Source: Frateuria_A sp051900415
GTDB taxonomy: Bacteria; Pseudomonadota; Gammaproteobacteria; Xanthomonadales; Rhodanobacteraceae
Assembly: GCF_051900415.1 (NCBI RefSeq)
Contig: NZ_JBHZGL010000013.1
Coordinates: 1 to 64,000 of the forward strand
Length of the DNA: 64,000 nucleotides
Reading direction: 5' to 3'
The first letter of the stretch is position 1, and each line of letters opens with the position of its first letter. The translations under genes and the position numbers were made by a program. Under the pieces are notes generated by a model. The model ran no database searches. It was given only the letters and a program-made list of their open reading frames with translations, and was not told the origin of the DNA. Shown here in pieces: positions 16,046-24,663 of the stretch.

Positions 16046-17296
16046 CTAGAACGCGACCTCGCCGAACACGCCGATCTCGTTCGTCTTGACGTTTTGTACA
16101 TGCGGCGGCACCGGATCGGCGACCGAGCGCTCGGCCTTTTCGTGCTTCCACACCGCGGCCAGCTTGAAGCCCTTGGTCACCTGGTACTGCAGGCCGAGGT
16201 TGTAGTAGACGTCCTTGGCTTCGTCGTCCAGGTCCTTGCTCAGTTTCGCGTTGTCGTAGCGGGCGAACAGGGCGATGTCATCGGTGAGCGCGACCGAGCC
16301 CCACAGCGAGTAGCCGTCCGCCTTGTCTTCGACCGGGCTCAGGACGAGGTTGCCCCAGTTCTTCGCGGTGAAGTATTCGGCGCCCACGCGCACCTTCTTG
16401 TCCGCGTAGGCGACCATCAGGTCGCCGCGCTGGGCGGTCTGGGGCGCATCGATGCTCTCGGTCTCCTTGCCGAGGTGACCGCTGTAGCCGCCGACGGCGA
16501 CGATCATGCCTTCGAACGGCACGAAGCCCACGCGGCCCTCGATGTCCACGCCCTTGCTGCGACCCGGGTTCTTGTAGCCGCCGCCGTTGACCACCGACAC
16601 CGCGTAATTGGCGGCCTTGTTGGCGCCCAGGTTACCGAACAGGTGCAGGCCCCAGTCGGCCGAGTTGGCGTACTTCAGGCGGTCGGTCAGGGTGTTCTCG
16701 ACATAGCGGAAGCCGTAGTAGCTCTCCACGAAGGGAATCCACGGCATGTCCGCCGAACCGATGCGCAGCACGGCCGCCGGGTCGAACTTGCCCTGCACGT
16801 ACGCCTTCTTGACGAACAGGTTGGTCTCGCCGTCATTACTGACGTAGTTGAAGTCCGTCGTGAGGTTGGCCGACCAGATGTCGTTGAACTGGTGGTCCAC
16901 GCCCAGGTAGAAGCGCTTGACGTCCAGGCCCGTGCCCGAGGCGTCGGTCTTGCCCGTGTCGCTGTTCTTCTGGTCGATGTTCGAGAAGTCGAAATACATC
17001 TTGCCGGAGAAGCTGGTGTCGGCCAGCGCCTTTTCCAGCGAGGGCGCCGCGGCCTGCGACTTCTGCAGCGCCTCGATGTTCTGGCCGGTGCTCACGTTGA
17101 TGTCGGACTGCGCGTCGGTGCGCTGTTCCAGCTCGTCCATCTTCGCCTGCAGGGCGGCCAACTGGGCCTTCAGTTGCTCGACCTCCGCACTGCGCGCAGC
17201 CGACTGCGCATCCTGCGGGGCCGGTGCCGCATGCACGCCGGCGCCTGCCAGGCCCAAACCGGCGGCGATCGCCACCACGAGCATCTTCGAACGCAT
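16046..17296 (-). CDS. OprO/OprP-type phosphate-selective porin
   Basis: Encodes about 416 residues. A signal peptide (MLVVAIAAGLGLAGAGVHAA) is followed by a coiled coil of about 40 residues (VEQLKAQLAALQAKMDELEQ) that probably trimerises in the periplasm, then a beta-barrel with alternating amphipathic strands ending in aromatic phenylalanine (GVFGEVAF), the outer-membrane targeting signal. The barrel resembles OprO/OprP porins, which take up phosphate or polyphosphate. The ATG at 17296 is preceded by GGAG at good spacing. Its position next to pstSCAB-phoU supports a role in phosphate uptake. Confidence 0.85.
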   Translation of the reverse strand: MRSKMLVVAIAAGLGLAGAGVHAAPAPQDAQSAARSAEVEQLKAQLAALQAKMDELEQRTDAQSDINVSTGQNIEALQKSQAAAPSLEKALADTSFSGKMYFDFSNIDQKNSDTGKTDASGTGLDVKRFYLGVDHQFNDIWSANLTTDFNYVSNDGETNLFVKKAYVQGKFDPAAVLRIGSADMPWIPFVESYYGFRYVENTLTDRLKYANSADWGLHLFGNLGANKAANYAVSVVNGGGYKNPGRSKGVDIEGRVGFVPFEGMIVAVGGYSGHLGKETESIDAPQTAQRGDLMVAYADKKVRVGAEYFTAKNWGNLVLSPVEDKADGYSLWGSVALTDDIALFARYDNAKLSKDLDDEAKDVYYNLGLQYQVTKGFKLAAVWKHEKAERSVADPVPPHVQNVKTNEIGVFGEVAF

Positions 17297-17488
17297 GTGT
17301 CTCTCCACTGTTGGTAGGAACCCCTCGACCGCCCCCTTTCGATCCGGAAGGCCAAGCTGGGATGGAGGCAGGATGCGTCGCTTCGTTTACGGTTCCATGC
17401 CGGTTGCGTGACAGAACGAAGACACTACGCATCAGGGTGCAGACGCGGACTTCGCGAGCGCCCCACCGGGCGCTGATATGCTCCGTCG

Positions 17489-18148
17489 ATGGAATACGTA
17501 AGCAACAGCATGGCTGCCCGGATGTGCCAGCGGTTCCGCGGCTTCATGCCGGTGATCGTGGACGTGGAAACCGGCGGTTTCGATGCCGAACACGACGCAT
17601 TGCTGGAGATCGCCGTGGTCACCCTGGGGATGGACGGCGAGGGTTACCTGCACCCGCGCGCGCCCGTGTTTACGCATGTGGAGCCCTTCCCCGGCGCCCG
17701 CATCGACCCGCGCTCGCTGGAGATCACCGGCATCGACCCGGACAATCCGTTGCGCGGTGCGCTGTCCGAACGGCAGGCGCTGGACCATGTGTTCAACCCG
17801 GTGCGCCAGGCCATGCGCGAGAGCGAGTGCCAGCGCGCCGTGCTGGTCGGCCACAACGCGGCCTTCGACCTAGCGTTCCTCAACGCGGCCGTGCGCCGCT
17901 GCGGGCACAAGCGCAATCCGTTCCACCCGTTCAGTTGCTTCGACACGGCGACGCTGAGCGGCCTGGCCTACGGACAGACCGTGCTCAGCAAGGCGGTGCA
18001 GGCGGCCGGCCATGCGTTCGACGGACGCGAGGCGCATTCGGCCATCTACGATGCCGAGCGCACGGCGGAACTGTTCTGCTCGATCGTCAATCGCTGGCGG
18101 CGGCTGGAAACGCTCGAGCGCGACCAGGTCGGACTGACCCTGATCTGA
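17489..18148 (+). CDS. rnt: Ribonuclease T
   Basis: Encodes 219 residues (E. coli 215). RNase T is a DEDDh 3'-5' exonuclease that trims tRNA and other stable RNA 3' ends. The catalytic residues appear in VDVETGG, HNAAFD, and AHSAIYDAERTA. The shared segments KRNPFHPF, GQTVLSKA and LFCSIVNRW match the family closely. The reading frame allows an ATG at 17489 or 17510; the first is listed. It is divergent from the porin gene and just precedes pstS, with the Pho-type box in the gap. Confidence 0.95.
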   Translation: MEYVSNSMAARMCQRFRGFMPVIVDVETGGFDAEHDALLEIAVVTLGMDGEGYLHPRAPVFTHVEPFPGARIDPRSLEITGIDPDNPLRGALSERQALDHVFNPVRQAMRESECQRAVLVGHNAAFDLAFLNAAVRRCGHKRNPFHPFSCFDTATLSGLAYGQTVLSKAVQAAGHAFDGREAHSAIYDAERTAELFCSIVNRWRRLETLERDQVGLTLI

Positions 18149-18175
18149 CCGCTTTTCATGACAGCCGGATGCGGC

Positions 18176-18193
18176 GTGTCATCACGCTGCAAC
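18176..18193 (+). promoter_or_regulatory. Putative Pho box upstream of pstS
   Basis: GTGTCAT-CACG-CTGCAAC fits the 7-4-7 layout of PhoB half-sites (consensus CTGTCAT, 4 bases, CTGTCAT) with mismatches mainly in the second half-site. A further TTTCATTGCAAC follows at about 18204. It lies about 90 bases before the pstS start. phoB/phoR are not in the window. Confidence 0.5.
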
Positions 18194-18280
18194 ATTCATC
18201 TCATTTCATTGCAACACGCCTGACCTCAAATGCGTCCGCCGGGAATCCGCCCGCGACGCACACTTCCAAGAGGACCGACC

Positions 18281-19318
18281 GTGTTGAAAGCAACCACCAC
18301 CGTTTCCCGCTTCGGCACCGCCGCCGTGCTGGCTGCCGCCACGCTGATGGGCGCCAACGCCGCCCAGGCCACCGACATCACCGGCGCCGGTTCCAGCTTC
18401 GTCTATCCGGTGCTGTCCAAGTGGTCCGCCGCCTATGCCGAAAAGACCGGCAACCAGCTCAACTACCAGTCGGTCGGCTCCGGCGCCGGCATCGCGCAGA
18501 TCAAGGAAGGCACGATCGACTTCGGCGCTTCCGACGCGCCGATGAAGGCCGAGGACCTCGCGAAGTTCGGCCTGGGCCAGTTCCCGGTCGTGGTCGGCGG
18601 CATCGTGCCGGTGGTCAACATCGCCGGCGTGCAGGCTGGCCAGGTCAAGCTCGACGGCGCGACGCTGGCCGACATCTTCCTGGGCAAGATCAGGAACTGG
18701 AACGACCCGAAGATCGCCGCGCTCAACAGCGGCCTCAAGCTGCCGGCGGGCAAGATCACCGTCGTGCACCGCTCCGACGGTTCGGGCACCTCGTTCAACT
18801 TCACCAACTACCTGTCCAAGGTCAGCCCCGAGTGGGCCAGCCAGGTCAAGTTCGGTACCTCGGTCGACTGGCCGACCGGCGTGGGCGGCAAGGGCAACGA
18901 GGGCGTGTCGCAGTATGTCAAGCAGATCAAGGGTTCGATCGGCTACGTCGAATACGCCTACGCGGTGAAGAACAAGATCAGCTGGGTGGACCTGAAGAAC
19001 GCCGCCGGCAACGTCGTCGCGCCGAACGCCGACAGCTTCGCCGCTGCGGCCGCCACCGCCGACTGGGCCAGCGCCAAGGACTTCAACCTGATCATGACCA
19101 ACGCGCCCGGCGCCAAGGCCTGGCCGATCACCGCGACCACCTGGGTGATCATGTACAAGCAGCCGAAGAACGCCGAGCACAGCAAGGTCGCCTTCGACTT
19201 CTTCAAGTGGGCGCTGGAGAACGGCCAGCAGCAGGCGGCCGCGCTCGACTACGTGCCGCTGCCGCCGAACCTGGTGCAGAAGATCGAGGCCTACTGGGCT
19301 TCGGAATACAAGCACTGA
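18281..19318 (+). CDS. pstS: Phosphate ABC transporter substrate-binding protein
   Basis: Encodes 345 residues. PstS binds inorganic phosphate in the periplasm and delivers it to PstCA. The signal peptide runs to about residue 30 (FGTAAVLAAATLMGANAAQA) and the mature protein begins T-D-I-T-G-A-G-S-S-F, the standard PstS start. Phosphate-binding segments GAGSSFVYP, FGASDAPM and RSDGSGTSFNFTNYL are intact. The GTG at 18281 is chosen because AGAGGA lies seven bases upstream and it opens the signal peptide. It leads the pstSCAB-phoU cluster; a hairpin separates it from pstC. Confidence 0.97.
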   Translation: MLKATTTVSRFGTAAVLAAATLMGANAAQATDITGAGSSFVYPVLSKWSAAYAEKTGNQLNYQSVGSGAGIAQIKEGTIDFGASDAPMKAEDLAKFGLGQFPVVVGGIVPVVNIAGVQAGQVKLDGATLADIFLGKIRNWNDPKIAALNSGLKLPAGKITVVHRSDGSGTSFNFTNYLSKVSPEWASQVKFGTSVDWPTGVGGKGNEGVSQYVKQIKGSIGYVEYAYAVKNKISWVDLKNAAGNVVAPNADSFAAAAATADWASAKDFNLIMTNAPGAKAWPITATTWVIMYKQPKNAEHSKVAFDFFKWALENGQQQAAALDYVPLPPNLVQKIEAYWASEYKH

Positions 19319-19343
19319 CACCCAAACGGCAGTCATACGCCAG

Positions 19344-19455
19344 CCGGCCCTTCCCCCGCCCGCGGGGGAAGGTGCCGACAGGGCGACAGGGATGCCTTTT
19401 CGCCGAACGTTCCCTTCAGTCCTTCGGACACCATCCTCCGCGCGCGGAGGAAGCA
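19344..19455. repeat. Family B hairpins between pstS and pstC
   Basis: CCTTCCCCC faces GGGGGAAGG at 19350-19374, and a weaker pair occurs near 19431-19453 (CATCCTCCGCGCGCGGAGGA). Both lie in the 170-base gap between pstS and pstC. In other bacteria such hairpins stabilise or attenuate the transcript so that the binding protein is made in excess; that role here is inference. Confidence 0.65.
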
Positions 19456-19492
19456 ACCACTGGAGCCCGGCTCCCTTCATGCGACCCACTTG

Positions 19493-20500
19493 ATGTCCAC
19501 CATTCCCGCCACCGATATGCCCGAGCAGCGCGCCAGGCACGACGCCCGCCACGACCGCCTGTTCGCCGGCCTGCTCAAGGCCTGCGCGCTGATCGTCCTG
19601 GCCGCGCTGCTGGGCGCCGCGTTCGCCACGCTGTGGGGCGGGCGCGAGGCGTTTGGCACGTTCGGCTGGCACTTCCTGGTCAGTTCCGCGTGGGACCCCA
19701 GCAGCCAGGAATACGGGGCGCTGGTGCCGGTCTACGGCACGCTCGCCACCTCGTTCATCGCGCTGCTGATCGCCGTTCCGGTGAGCTTCGGCATCGCGCT
19801 CTATCTCTCGGAAGTCGCGCCGCGCTGGCTGCGCACGCCGGTCGCCTCGGCGATCGAGCTGCTGGCGGGCATTCCCTCGATCATTTACGGCATGTGGGGC
19901 CTGTTCGTCTTCGCGCCGTTCTTCGCCGAGCACGTCAAGCCGTGGCTGACCAACTACCTCGGCAACAACCCGGATGACGGCAACCCCTCGTGGGTGGCCA
20001 CGCACGTGCCGTTCGTCGGCAAGCTGTTCGCCAGCGACTACCCGTTCGGCGCAAGCATCCTCACTGCCGGGATCGTGCTGGCGATCATGATCATCCCGTT
20101 CATTTCCTCGGTGATGCGTGAGGTCTTTCAGACCGTACCCACGCGCCTGAAGGAATCCGCCTATGCGCTCGGCTCCAGCACCTGGGAAGTGTCCTGGGAC
20201 ATCGTGCTGCCGTACACGCGCTCGGCGGTGATCGGCGGCATCTTCCTCGGGCTCGGCCGTGCGCTGGGCGAGACCATGGCGGTGACCTTCGTGCTCGGCA
20301 ACGCGATGGACCTGTCCGCCTCGCTACTCGACCCCGGCTCCTCGATCGCCTCGACCATCGCCAACCAGTTCAGCGAGGCGGTGGGGCTGCAGAAATCGGC
20401 GCTGATGGCGCTGGCGTTCCTGCTGTTCGTGGTGACCTTCATCGTGCTGCTGATCGCGCGGCTGATGCTGCGCCGCCTGGCCAGCCGGGAGGGCCGCTGA
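19493..20500 (+). CDS. pstC: Phosphate ABC transporter permease PstC
   Basis: Encodes about 335 residues. It forms, with PstA, the inner-membrane channel of the high-affinity phosphate importer. Six hydrophobic segments are visible, plus the periplasmic loop YLGNNPDDGNPSW and the EAA-type loop ALGSSTWEVSWDIVLPYTRS that contacts PstB. GRALGETMAV is the PstC/PstA signature. An ATG at 19493 is used; a TTG precedes it directly and no clear ribosome site is seen. The stop overlaps the pstA start (TGATG). Confidence 0.94.
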   Translation: MSTIPATDMPEQRARHDARHDRLFAGLLKACALIVLAALLGAAFATLWGGREAFGTFGWHFLVSSAWDPSSQEYGALVPVYGTLATSFIALLIAVPVSFGIALYLSEVAPRWLRTPVASAIELLAGIPSIIYGMWGLFVFAPFFAEHVKPWLTNYLGNNPDDGNPSWVATHVPFVGKLFASDYPFGASILTAGIVLAIMIIPFISSVMREVFQTVPTRLKESAYALGSSTWEVSWDIVLPYTRSAVIGGIFLGLGRALGETMAVTFVLGNAMDLSASLLDPGSSIASTIANQFSEAVGLQKSALMALAFLLFVVTFIVLLIARLMLRRLASREGR

Positions 20501-21363
20501 TGGATCTGCTGTACTTCCGCCGCCGCCTGACCAACGCCATGGCGCTCGTCCTCAGCACGCTCGCCACGCTGATCGGCCTGGCCTTCCTTGCCTGGATCCT
20601 GTGGGAAACCCTGCGCCAGGGCATCGCCGCGCTCGATCTGAAGCTGTTCACCAAGATCACTGCCTACGGCGACCAGGGCGGCCTGGCCAACGCCATGGTC
20701 GGCAGCCTGATCATCAACTTCGTGGGTATCGCCATCGCCACGCCGATCGGCGTGCTCGCGGGCACCTGGCTGGCCGAATACGCCAACCGCACGCGGCTGG
20801 GCGAGACCATCCGCTTCTTGAACGACATCCTGCTGTCGGCTCCCTCGATCGTGATGGGCCTGTTCGTCTACACCATCATCGTGTTGCCGAGCACCGCGCT
20901 GACCCACGGCAACACCACCTTCTCCGGCTTCGCCGGCGGCGTGGCGCTGGCGCTGATCGCGCTGCCGGTGATCGTGCGCACCACCGACGAAATGCTGCGG
21001 CTGGTGCCTTCCACCTTGCGCGAGGCCACGCTCTCGCTCGGCGTGCCGCAGTGGAAGCTGACCTCGCAGATCCTGCTGCGCGCGGCGCGTTCGGGCATCG
21101 TTACCGGCGTGCTGCTGGCGCTCGCGCGCATCAGCGGCGAGACCGCACCGTTGTTGTTCACCGCCTTCGGCAACAACTTCATGACGCTCAACCCGCTGGA
21201 CAAGATGTCCAGCCTGCCCCAGGTGATCTACCAGTACGCCAACGATCCGGGCGAGACGATGCATGCGCTGGCCTGGGCCGGCGCCTTCGTGGTCACGCTG
21301 TTCGTGCTGCTGCTCAGCCTCGCCTCCCGCCTGCTGTTTACCCGCAAGGTGTCCCATGACTAA
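20500..21363 (+). CDS. pstA: Phosphate ABC transporter permease PstA
   Basis: Encodes 287 residues with six membrane segments. It pairs with PstC. The cytoplasmic coupling loop reads TLSLGVPQWKLTSQILLRAA and the family signature ARISGETAPL lies near 210. Its ATG overlaps the pstC stop by one base, and its last eight bases overlap the pstB start, so all three genes are tightly coupled. Confidence 0.96.
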   Translation: MDLLYFRRRLTNAMALVLSTLATLIGLAFLAWILWETLRQGIAALDLKLFTKITAYGDQGGLANAMVGSLIINFVGIAIATPIGVLAGTWLAEYANRTRLGETIRFLNDILLSAPSIVMGLFVYTIIVLPSTALTHGNTTFSGFAGGVALALIALPVIVRTTDEMLRLVPSTLREATLSLGVPQWKLTSQILLRAARSGIVTGVLLALARISGETAPLLFTAFGNNFMTLNPLDKMSSLPQVIYQYANDPGETMHALAWAGAFVVTLFVLLLSLASRLLFTRKVSHD

Positions 21364-22162
21364 CGCTGCCGCCCTCGCCCTGGCCCCCTCGATGGCGCCA
21401 CCCGTGGCCGAGCCCAAGCTCAAGGTCCGCGACCTCAATTTCCACTACGACGGCTTCCATGCGCTGAAAGACATCGGCATGGACATTCCCGAAAAGCAGG
21501 TCACGGCGATCATCGGGCCGTCCGGTTGCGGCAAATCCACGCTGCTGCGGATCTTCAACCGGATCTACGCGATCTACCCGAAGCTGAAGGCGACCGGCTC
21601 GATCGAGCTGGACGGCGAAAATATCCTGGACCCGCGCTACTCGCTCAACCGCCTGCGCAGCAAGGTCGGCATGGTGTTCCAGAAACCGGTGCCGTTCCCG
21701 ATGACGATCTTCGAGAACGTCGCCTATGGCATCCGCCACCACGAGCGGCTGTCGAAGTCCGACATGGAGGCGCGCGTGGAGCAGGCGCTGCGTGGCGCCG
21801 CGCTGTGGGACGAGGTCAAGGACAAACTCAAGCAGAACGCGCTGGGCCTTTCGGGCGGCCAGCAGCAGCGCCTGTGCATCGCGCGCGCGATCGCGCTCAG
21901 GCCCGAAGTGCTATTGCTGGACGAGCCAACCTCGGCGCTCGACCCGATCGCCACCGGCCGCATCGAGCAGCTGATCGAGGAGCTGAAAAGCCAGTTCACC
22001 ATCGTGATCGTCACGCACAACATGCAGCAGGCGGCGCGCGTGTCCGACCGCACGGCCTTCATGTATCTGGGCGAGCTGGTCGAGTTCGACGAAACCGAGA
22101 AGATCTTCACCAAACCCGGCAAGAAGCAGACCGAGGACTACATCACCGGCCGCTTCGGCTGA
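21356..22162 (+). CDS. pstB: Phosphate ABC transporter ATP-binding protein
   Basis: Encodes 268 residues. PstB hydrolyses ATP to drive phosphate import. Walker A is GPSGCGKST near 59-67, the Q-loop MVFQKPVPFPM, the ABC signature LSGGQQQRL and Walker B VLLLDEPTSALD, with the switch His in VTHNMQQA. The MFQKP-PFPM sequence is characteristic of PstB. The ATG at 21356 gives an N-terminal extension of about 20 residues; a later ATG is possible. Confidence 0.97.
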   Translation: MTNAAALALAPSMAPPVAEPKLKVRDLNFHYDGFHALKDIGMDIPEKQVTAIIGPSGCGKSTLLRIFNRIYAIYPKLKATGSIELDGENILDPRYSLNRLRSKVGMVFQKPVPFPMTIFENVAYGIRHHERLSKSDMEARVEQALRGAALWDEVKDKLKQNALGLSGGQQQRLCIARAIALRPEVLLLDEPTSALDPIATGRIEQLIEELKSQFTIVIVTHNMQQAARVSDRTAFMYLGELVEFDETEKIFTKPGKKQTEDYITGRFG

Positions 22163-22280
22163 CGCGAGCTGCCTGCTCTGCCCCGGCCTTTGTCGAGGAT
22201 GGGGAGGAGCGCTGGGCGAGGGCTGGGGTTGCCGTGATGTCCTTGCTCTGCCCGCCTAACGAACTACCCGAGACGAACCC

Positions 22281-22997
22281 ATGACCAAAGACCACATCAT
22301 CAAGAGCTACGACAGCGAACTGGCCCGCCTCACCGGCGAGATCGTCCGCATGGGCGAGCTCGCCGCCGCGCAGCTGGAGGCGGCCATCGACGTGGTCGAG
22401 CGCCGCGACGATCGCGCGGCCCAGCGCGTGGTTGCCAACGACGATGCGATCGACGCGCTGGAACAGGAAATCAGCCACGACGTGGTGCGCCTGCTCGCCC
22501 TGCGTGCCCCGATGGCCGGCGACCTGCGCAACGTGTTTGCGGCCCTGCGCATCGCCTCCGACATCGAACGCATCGGCGACTACGCGGCCAACGTCGCCAA
22601 GCGCTCGATCCCGCTGTCGATGGTCGCGCCCGTGACCCCTACCGGCGGCCTGGGCCTGCTCGCGAAGCTGGCGGCCGCCGAGGTGCGCGACGTGCTCGGT
22701 GCCTATGCCCGGCAGGACGCCGAGCAGGGCTACCAGGTGTGGAAACGCGACGCCGGGCTGGATGAGGCCTACACCGGTTACTTCCGGCAGCTGCTGACCT
22801 ACATGATGGAGGACCCGCGCAACATCACGCCGTGCACGCACCTGTTGTTCATGGCCAAGAACATCGAGCGCATCGGCGACCACGCGACCAACATCGCGGA
22901 GAACCTCTGGTACCAGGTGTACGGCGAGCCGCTGGACAAGCAGCGCGACAAGCGCGACCTCACGTCGAATCCGGAAATGCCGAAGCTGGGGGGCTGA
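22281..22997 (+). CDS. phoU: Phosphate signalling regulator PhoU
   Basis: Encodes 238 residues. PhoU links Pst transport to the PhoR-PhoB system and represses the Pho regulon when phosphate is plentiful. It has two three-helix PhoU domains, each with the metal-binding E/D-x3-D-like motif: ALRIASDIERIGDYAANVAK and LFMAKNIERIGDHATNIAEN. The last 17 codons (from R-D-K-R-D-L-T-S-N-P) form the first copy of a tandem array that continues for about 600 bases downstream of the stop, so the C-terminal tail may derive from, or have seeded, that repeat. Confidence 0.96.
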   Translation: MTKDHIIKSYDSELARLTGEIVRMGELAAAQLEAAIDVVERRDDRAAQRVVANDDAIDALEQEISHDVVRLLALRAPMAGDLRNVFAALRIASDIERIGDYAANVAKRSIPLSMVAPVTPTGGLGLLAKLAAAEVRDVLGAYARQDAEQGYQVWKRDAGLDEAYTGYFRQLLTYMMEDPRNITPCTHLLFMAKNIERIGDHATNIAENLWYQVYGEPLDKQRDKRDLTSNPEMPKLGG

Positions 22998-23600
22998 GGC
23001 AAGGTCTTCCCCCTCCGCCCTTCGGGCACCTTCCCCCGTGAACGGGGGAAGGAACACACCCCTTGCGTCACGCTTTCCGAGTGAGCCTTCCCCGTTCCAT
23101 GGGGAAGCGCGACAAGCGACCTCACGTCGAATCCGGAGATGCCGAAGCTGGGGCTGAGGCGCGGCTTCCCCCATCCGCCCTTCGGGCACCTTCCCCCATG
23201 AACGGGGGAAGGAACTTACCCTTGCGTCATGCTTTCCGAGTGAGCCTTTCCCCGTTCCACGGGGAGGCGCGACAAACGCGACTTCACGTCTAATCCGGAG
23301 ATGCTGAAGCTGGGGGCTGAGGCGAGGCTTCCCCATACGCCCTTCGGGCACCTTCCCCCGTAAACGGGGGAAGGAACACACCCCTTGCGTCACGCTTTTC
23401 CGAGTGAGCCTTCCCCCGTTTCATGGGGGAGCGCGACAAACGCGACTTCACGTCGAATCCGGAGATGCCGAAGCTGGGGGCTGAGGCAAGGTCTCCCCCA
23501 TCCGCCCTTCGGGCACCTTCCCCCGTGAACGGTGGAAGGAACACACCCCTTGCGTCACGCTTTCCGAGTGAGCCTTCCCCCGTTCCACGGGGGAAGGTGC
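22943..23600. repeat. Tandem array carrying copies of the phoU 3' end plus hairpins
   Basis: A unit of 160-164 bases starts at 22943, 23107, 23267 and 23431. Each begins with the final codons of phoU (GCGCGACAAGCGCGAC, then TCGAATCCGGA and ATGCCGAAGCTGGGG-CTGA), then a family B hairpin (CACCTTCCCCCGTGAACGGG and onward), then CTTGCGTCACGCTTTCCGAG, then a second hairpin. Only the first copy is in the phoU frame; the others follow its stop. The fourth copy decays into a complete hairpin and GTGCCGACAGGCGAATGGGG. No gene is present. Confidence 0.92.
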
Positions 23601-23632
23601 CGACAGGCGAATGGGGGCGGCCTTGCGCGGAG

Positions 23633-23914
23633 CTACAGATCCGGCCCCACCGTCCTTTCAACCCGCCGCCGCCGCGCGCTACGCACGATGCCGAAGATGC
23701 CGATCGCCATCCACGCCACCTCCAGCGCGAACGCGGACACGTTGAAGCTGCCGAACAGCAACGAAAGCGTCACTCCCAACGCACCGAAGACGTTCATCAG
23801 CTGGTAGGTAAGTCCATTACCGTGCAGCTTGTGCGCCTGTAGCAAGAGAAACGCCAGCAGCACCAGCACCACGCCGATGAAACCGGCCCAGTCGTACCAG
23901 AACAGCGCGCTCAT
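23633..23914 (-). CDS. Small integral membrane protein (CBU_0592-like)
   Basis: Encodes 93 residues with three predicted membrane helices (WAGFIGVVLVLLAFLLLQAH, YQLMNVFGALGVTLSLLFG, and the segment around EVAWMAIGIFGIV) and a basic C-terminus (SARRRRVER). The layout resembles the small CBU_0592-family membrane proteins of unknown function. Its ATG overlaps the rlmB stop (ATGA), so it is the last gene of the rnr-rlmB operon. Confidence 0.75.
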   Translation of the reverse strand: MSALFWYDWAGFIGVVLVLLAFLLLQAHKLHGNGLTYQLMNVFGALGVTLSLLFGSFNVSAFALEVAWMAIGIFGIVRSARRRRVERTVGPDL

Positions 23915-24663
23915 CGCTTCGCTCCACGCTGGCGCAACGCCTCGAACAGCACCACGCCGGTGGCGACCGATACGTTGAGACTCTCCATCGTCCCCGGCAT
24001 CGGGATCTTCGCCACGAAATCGCACAGTTCGCGGGTCAGCCGACGCATGCCTTCGCCTTCGCTGCCGAGCACCAGCGCCACCGGCCCGCGGAAGTCGACC
24101 TCGTAGACGGACGTCCCGGTCTCACCGGCCAGCCCCGTGATCCACACGCCGGCGTCCTTGAGTTCGCGCAGCGTGCGCGCCAGATTGGTCACCGCCACCA
24201 GCGGCACGCGGTCGGCGCCGCCGGCCGAAGCGCGGCGCACCACCGGCGTCAGGCCCACGGCGCGGTCCTTCGGCACGATCACGGCCGTGACCTTCGCGGC
24301 TGCGGCCGAGCGCAGGCAGGCGCCCAGGTTGTGGGGATCGGTGATGCCGTCGAGCACCAGCACCAGCGTTTCCATGCCGTCGCGTTCGATAAGCGCCGCC
24401 AGCTCGTCCTCGTGCGTCATCGGCGGCGGCTCGTAGAGCGCCACGATGCCCTGGTGACGCGCCTCGCCCGCGATTTTGTCCAGTTGCTCGCGCGGACGGT
24501 GGTGTACCGGGATATGGTGGCTGCGCGCCTGGTCGACGAGGTCCTTGATGCGCGCGTTGCGCTGCGCGGTGGCGACGTCCACCAACAACTCGCGCACGCG
24601 CGAGGCATCGTTGGCCAGAGCGCCCTCGACCGGGTTGATACCGACGATCCAACTCTCACTCAT
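23911..24663 (-). CDS. rlmB: 23S rRNA (guanosine-2'-O-)-methyltransferase RlmB
   Basis: Encodes 250 residues. RlmB methylates the 2'-O of G2251 in 23S rRNA. It has the N-terminal substrate-binding domain (GINPVEGAL, HHRPREQLDKI) and a C-terminal SPOUT knot: LDGITDPHNLGACLRSAAA, LVLGSEGEGMRRLTRELCD and IPMPGTMESLNVSVATGVVL, which hold the SAM-binding residues. It overlaps the rnr stop by three bases; the rnr-rlmB order is conserved in gammaproteobacteria. Confidence 0.96.
   Translation of the reverse strand: MSESWIVGINPVEGALANDASRVRELLVDVATAQRNARIKDLVDQARSHHIPVHHRPREQLDKIAGEARHQGIVALYEPPPMTHEDELAALIERDGMETLVLVLDGITDPHNLGACLRSAAAAKVTAVIVPKDRAVGLTPVVRRASAGGADRVPLVAVTNLARTLRELKDAGVWITGLAGETGTSVYEVDFRGPVALVLGSEGEGMRRLTRELCDFVAKIPMPGTMESLNVSVATGVVLFEALRQRGAKR

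Noticed and set aside
22943..23600. Possible CRISPR array or small peptide genes in the phoU-tail repeats
   Set aside because: Units of about 160 bases repeat a gene end and hairpins; there are no spacers, and frames in it are shadows of the repeat without ribosome sites.
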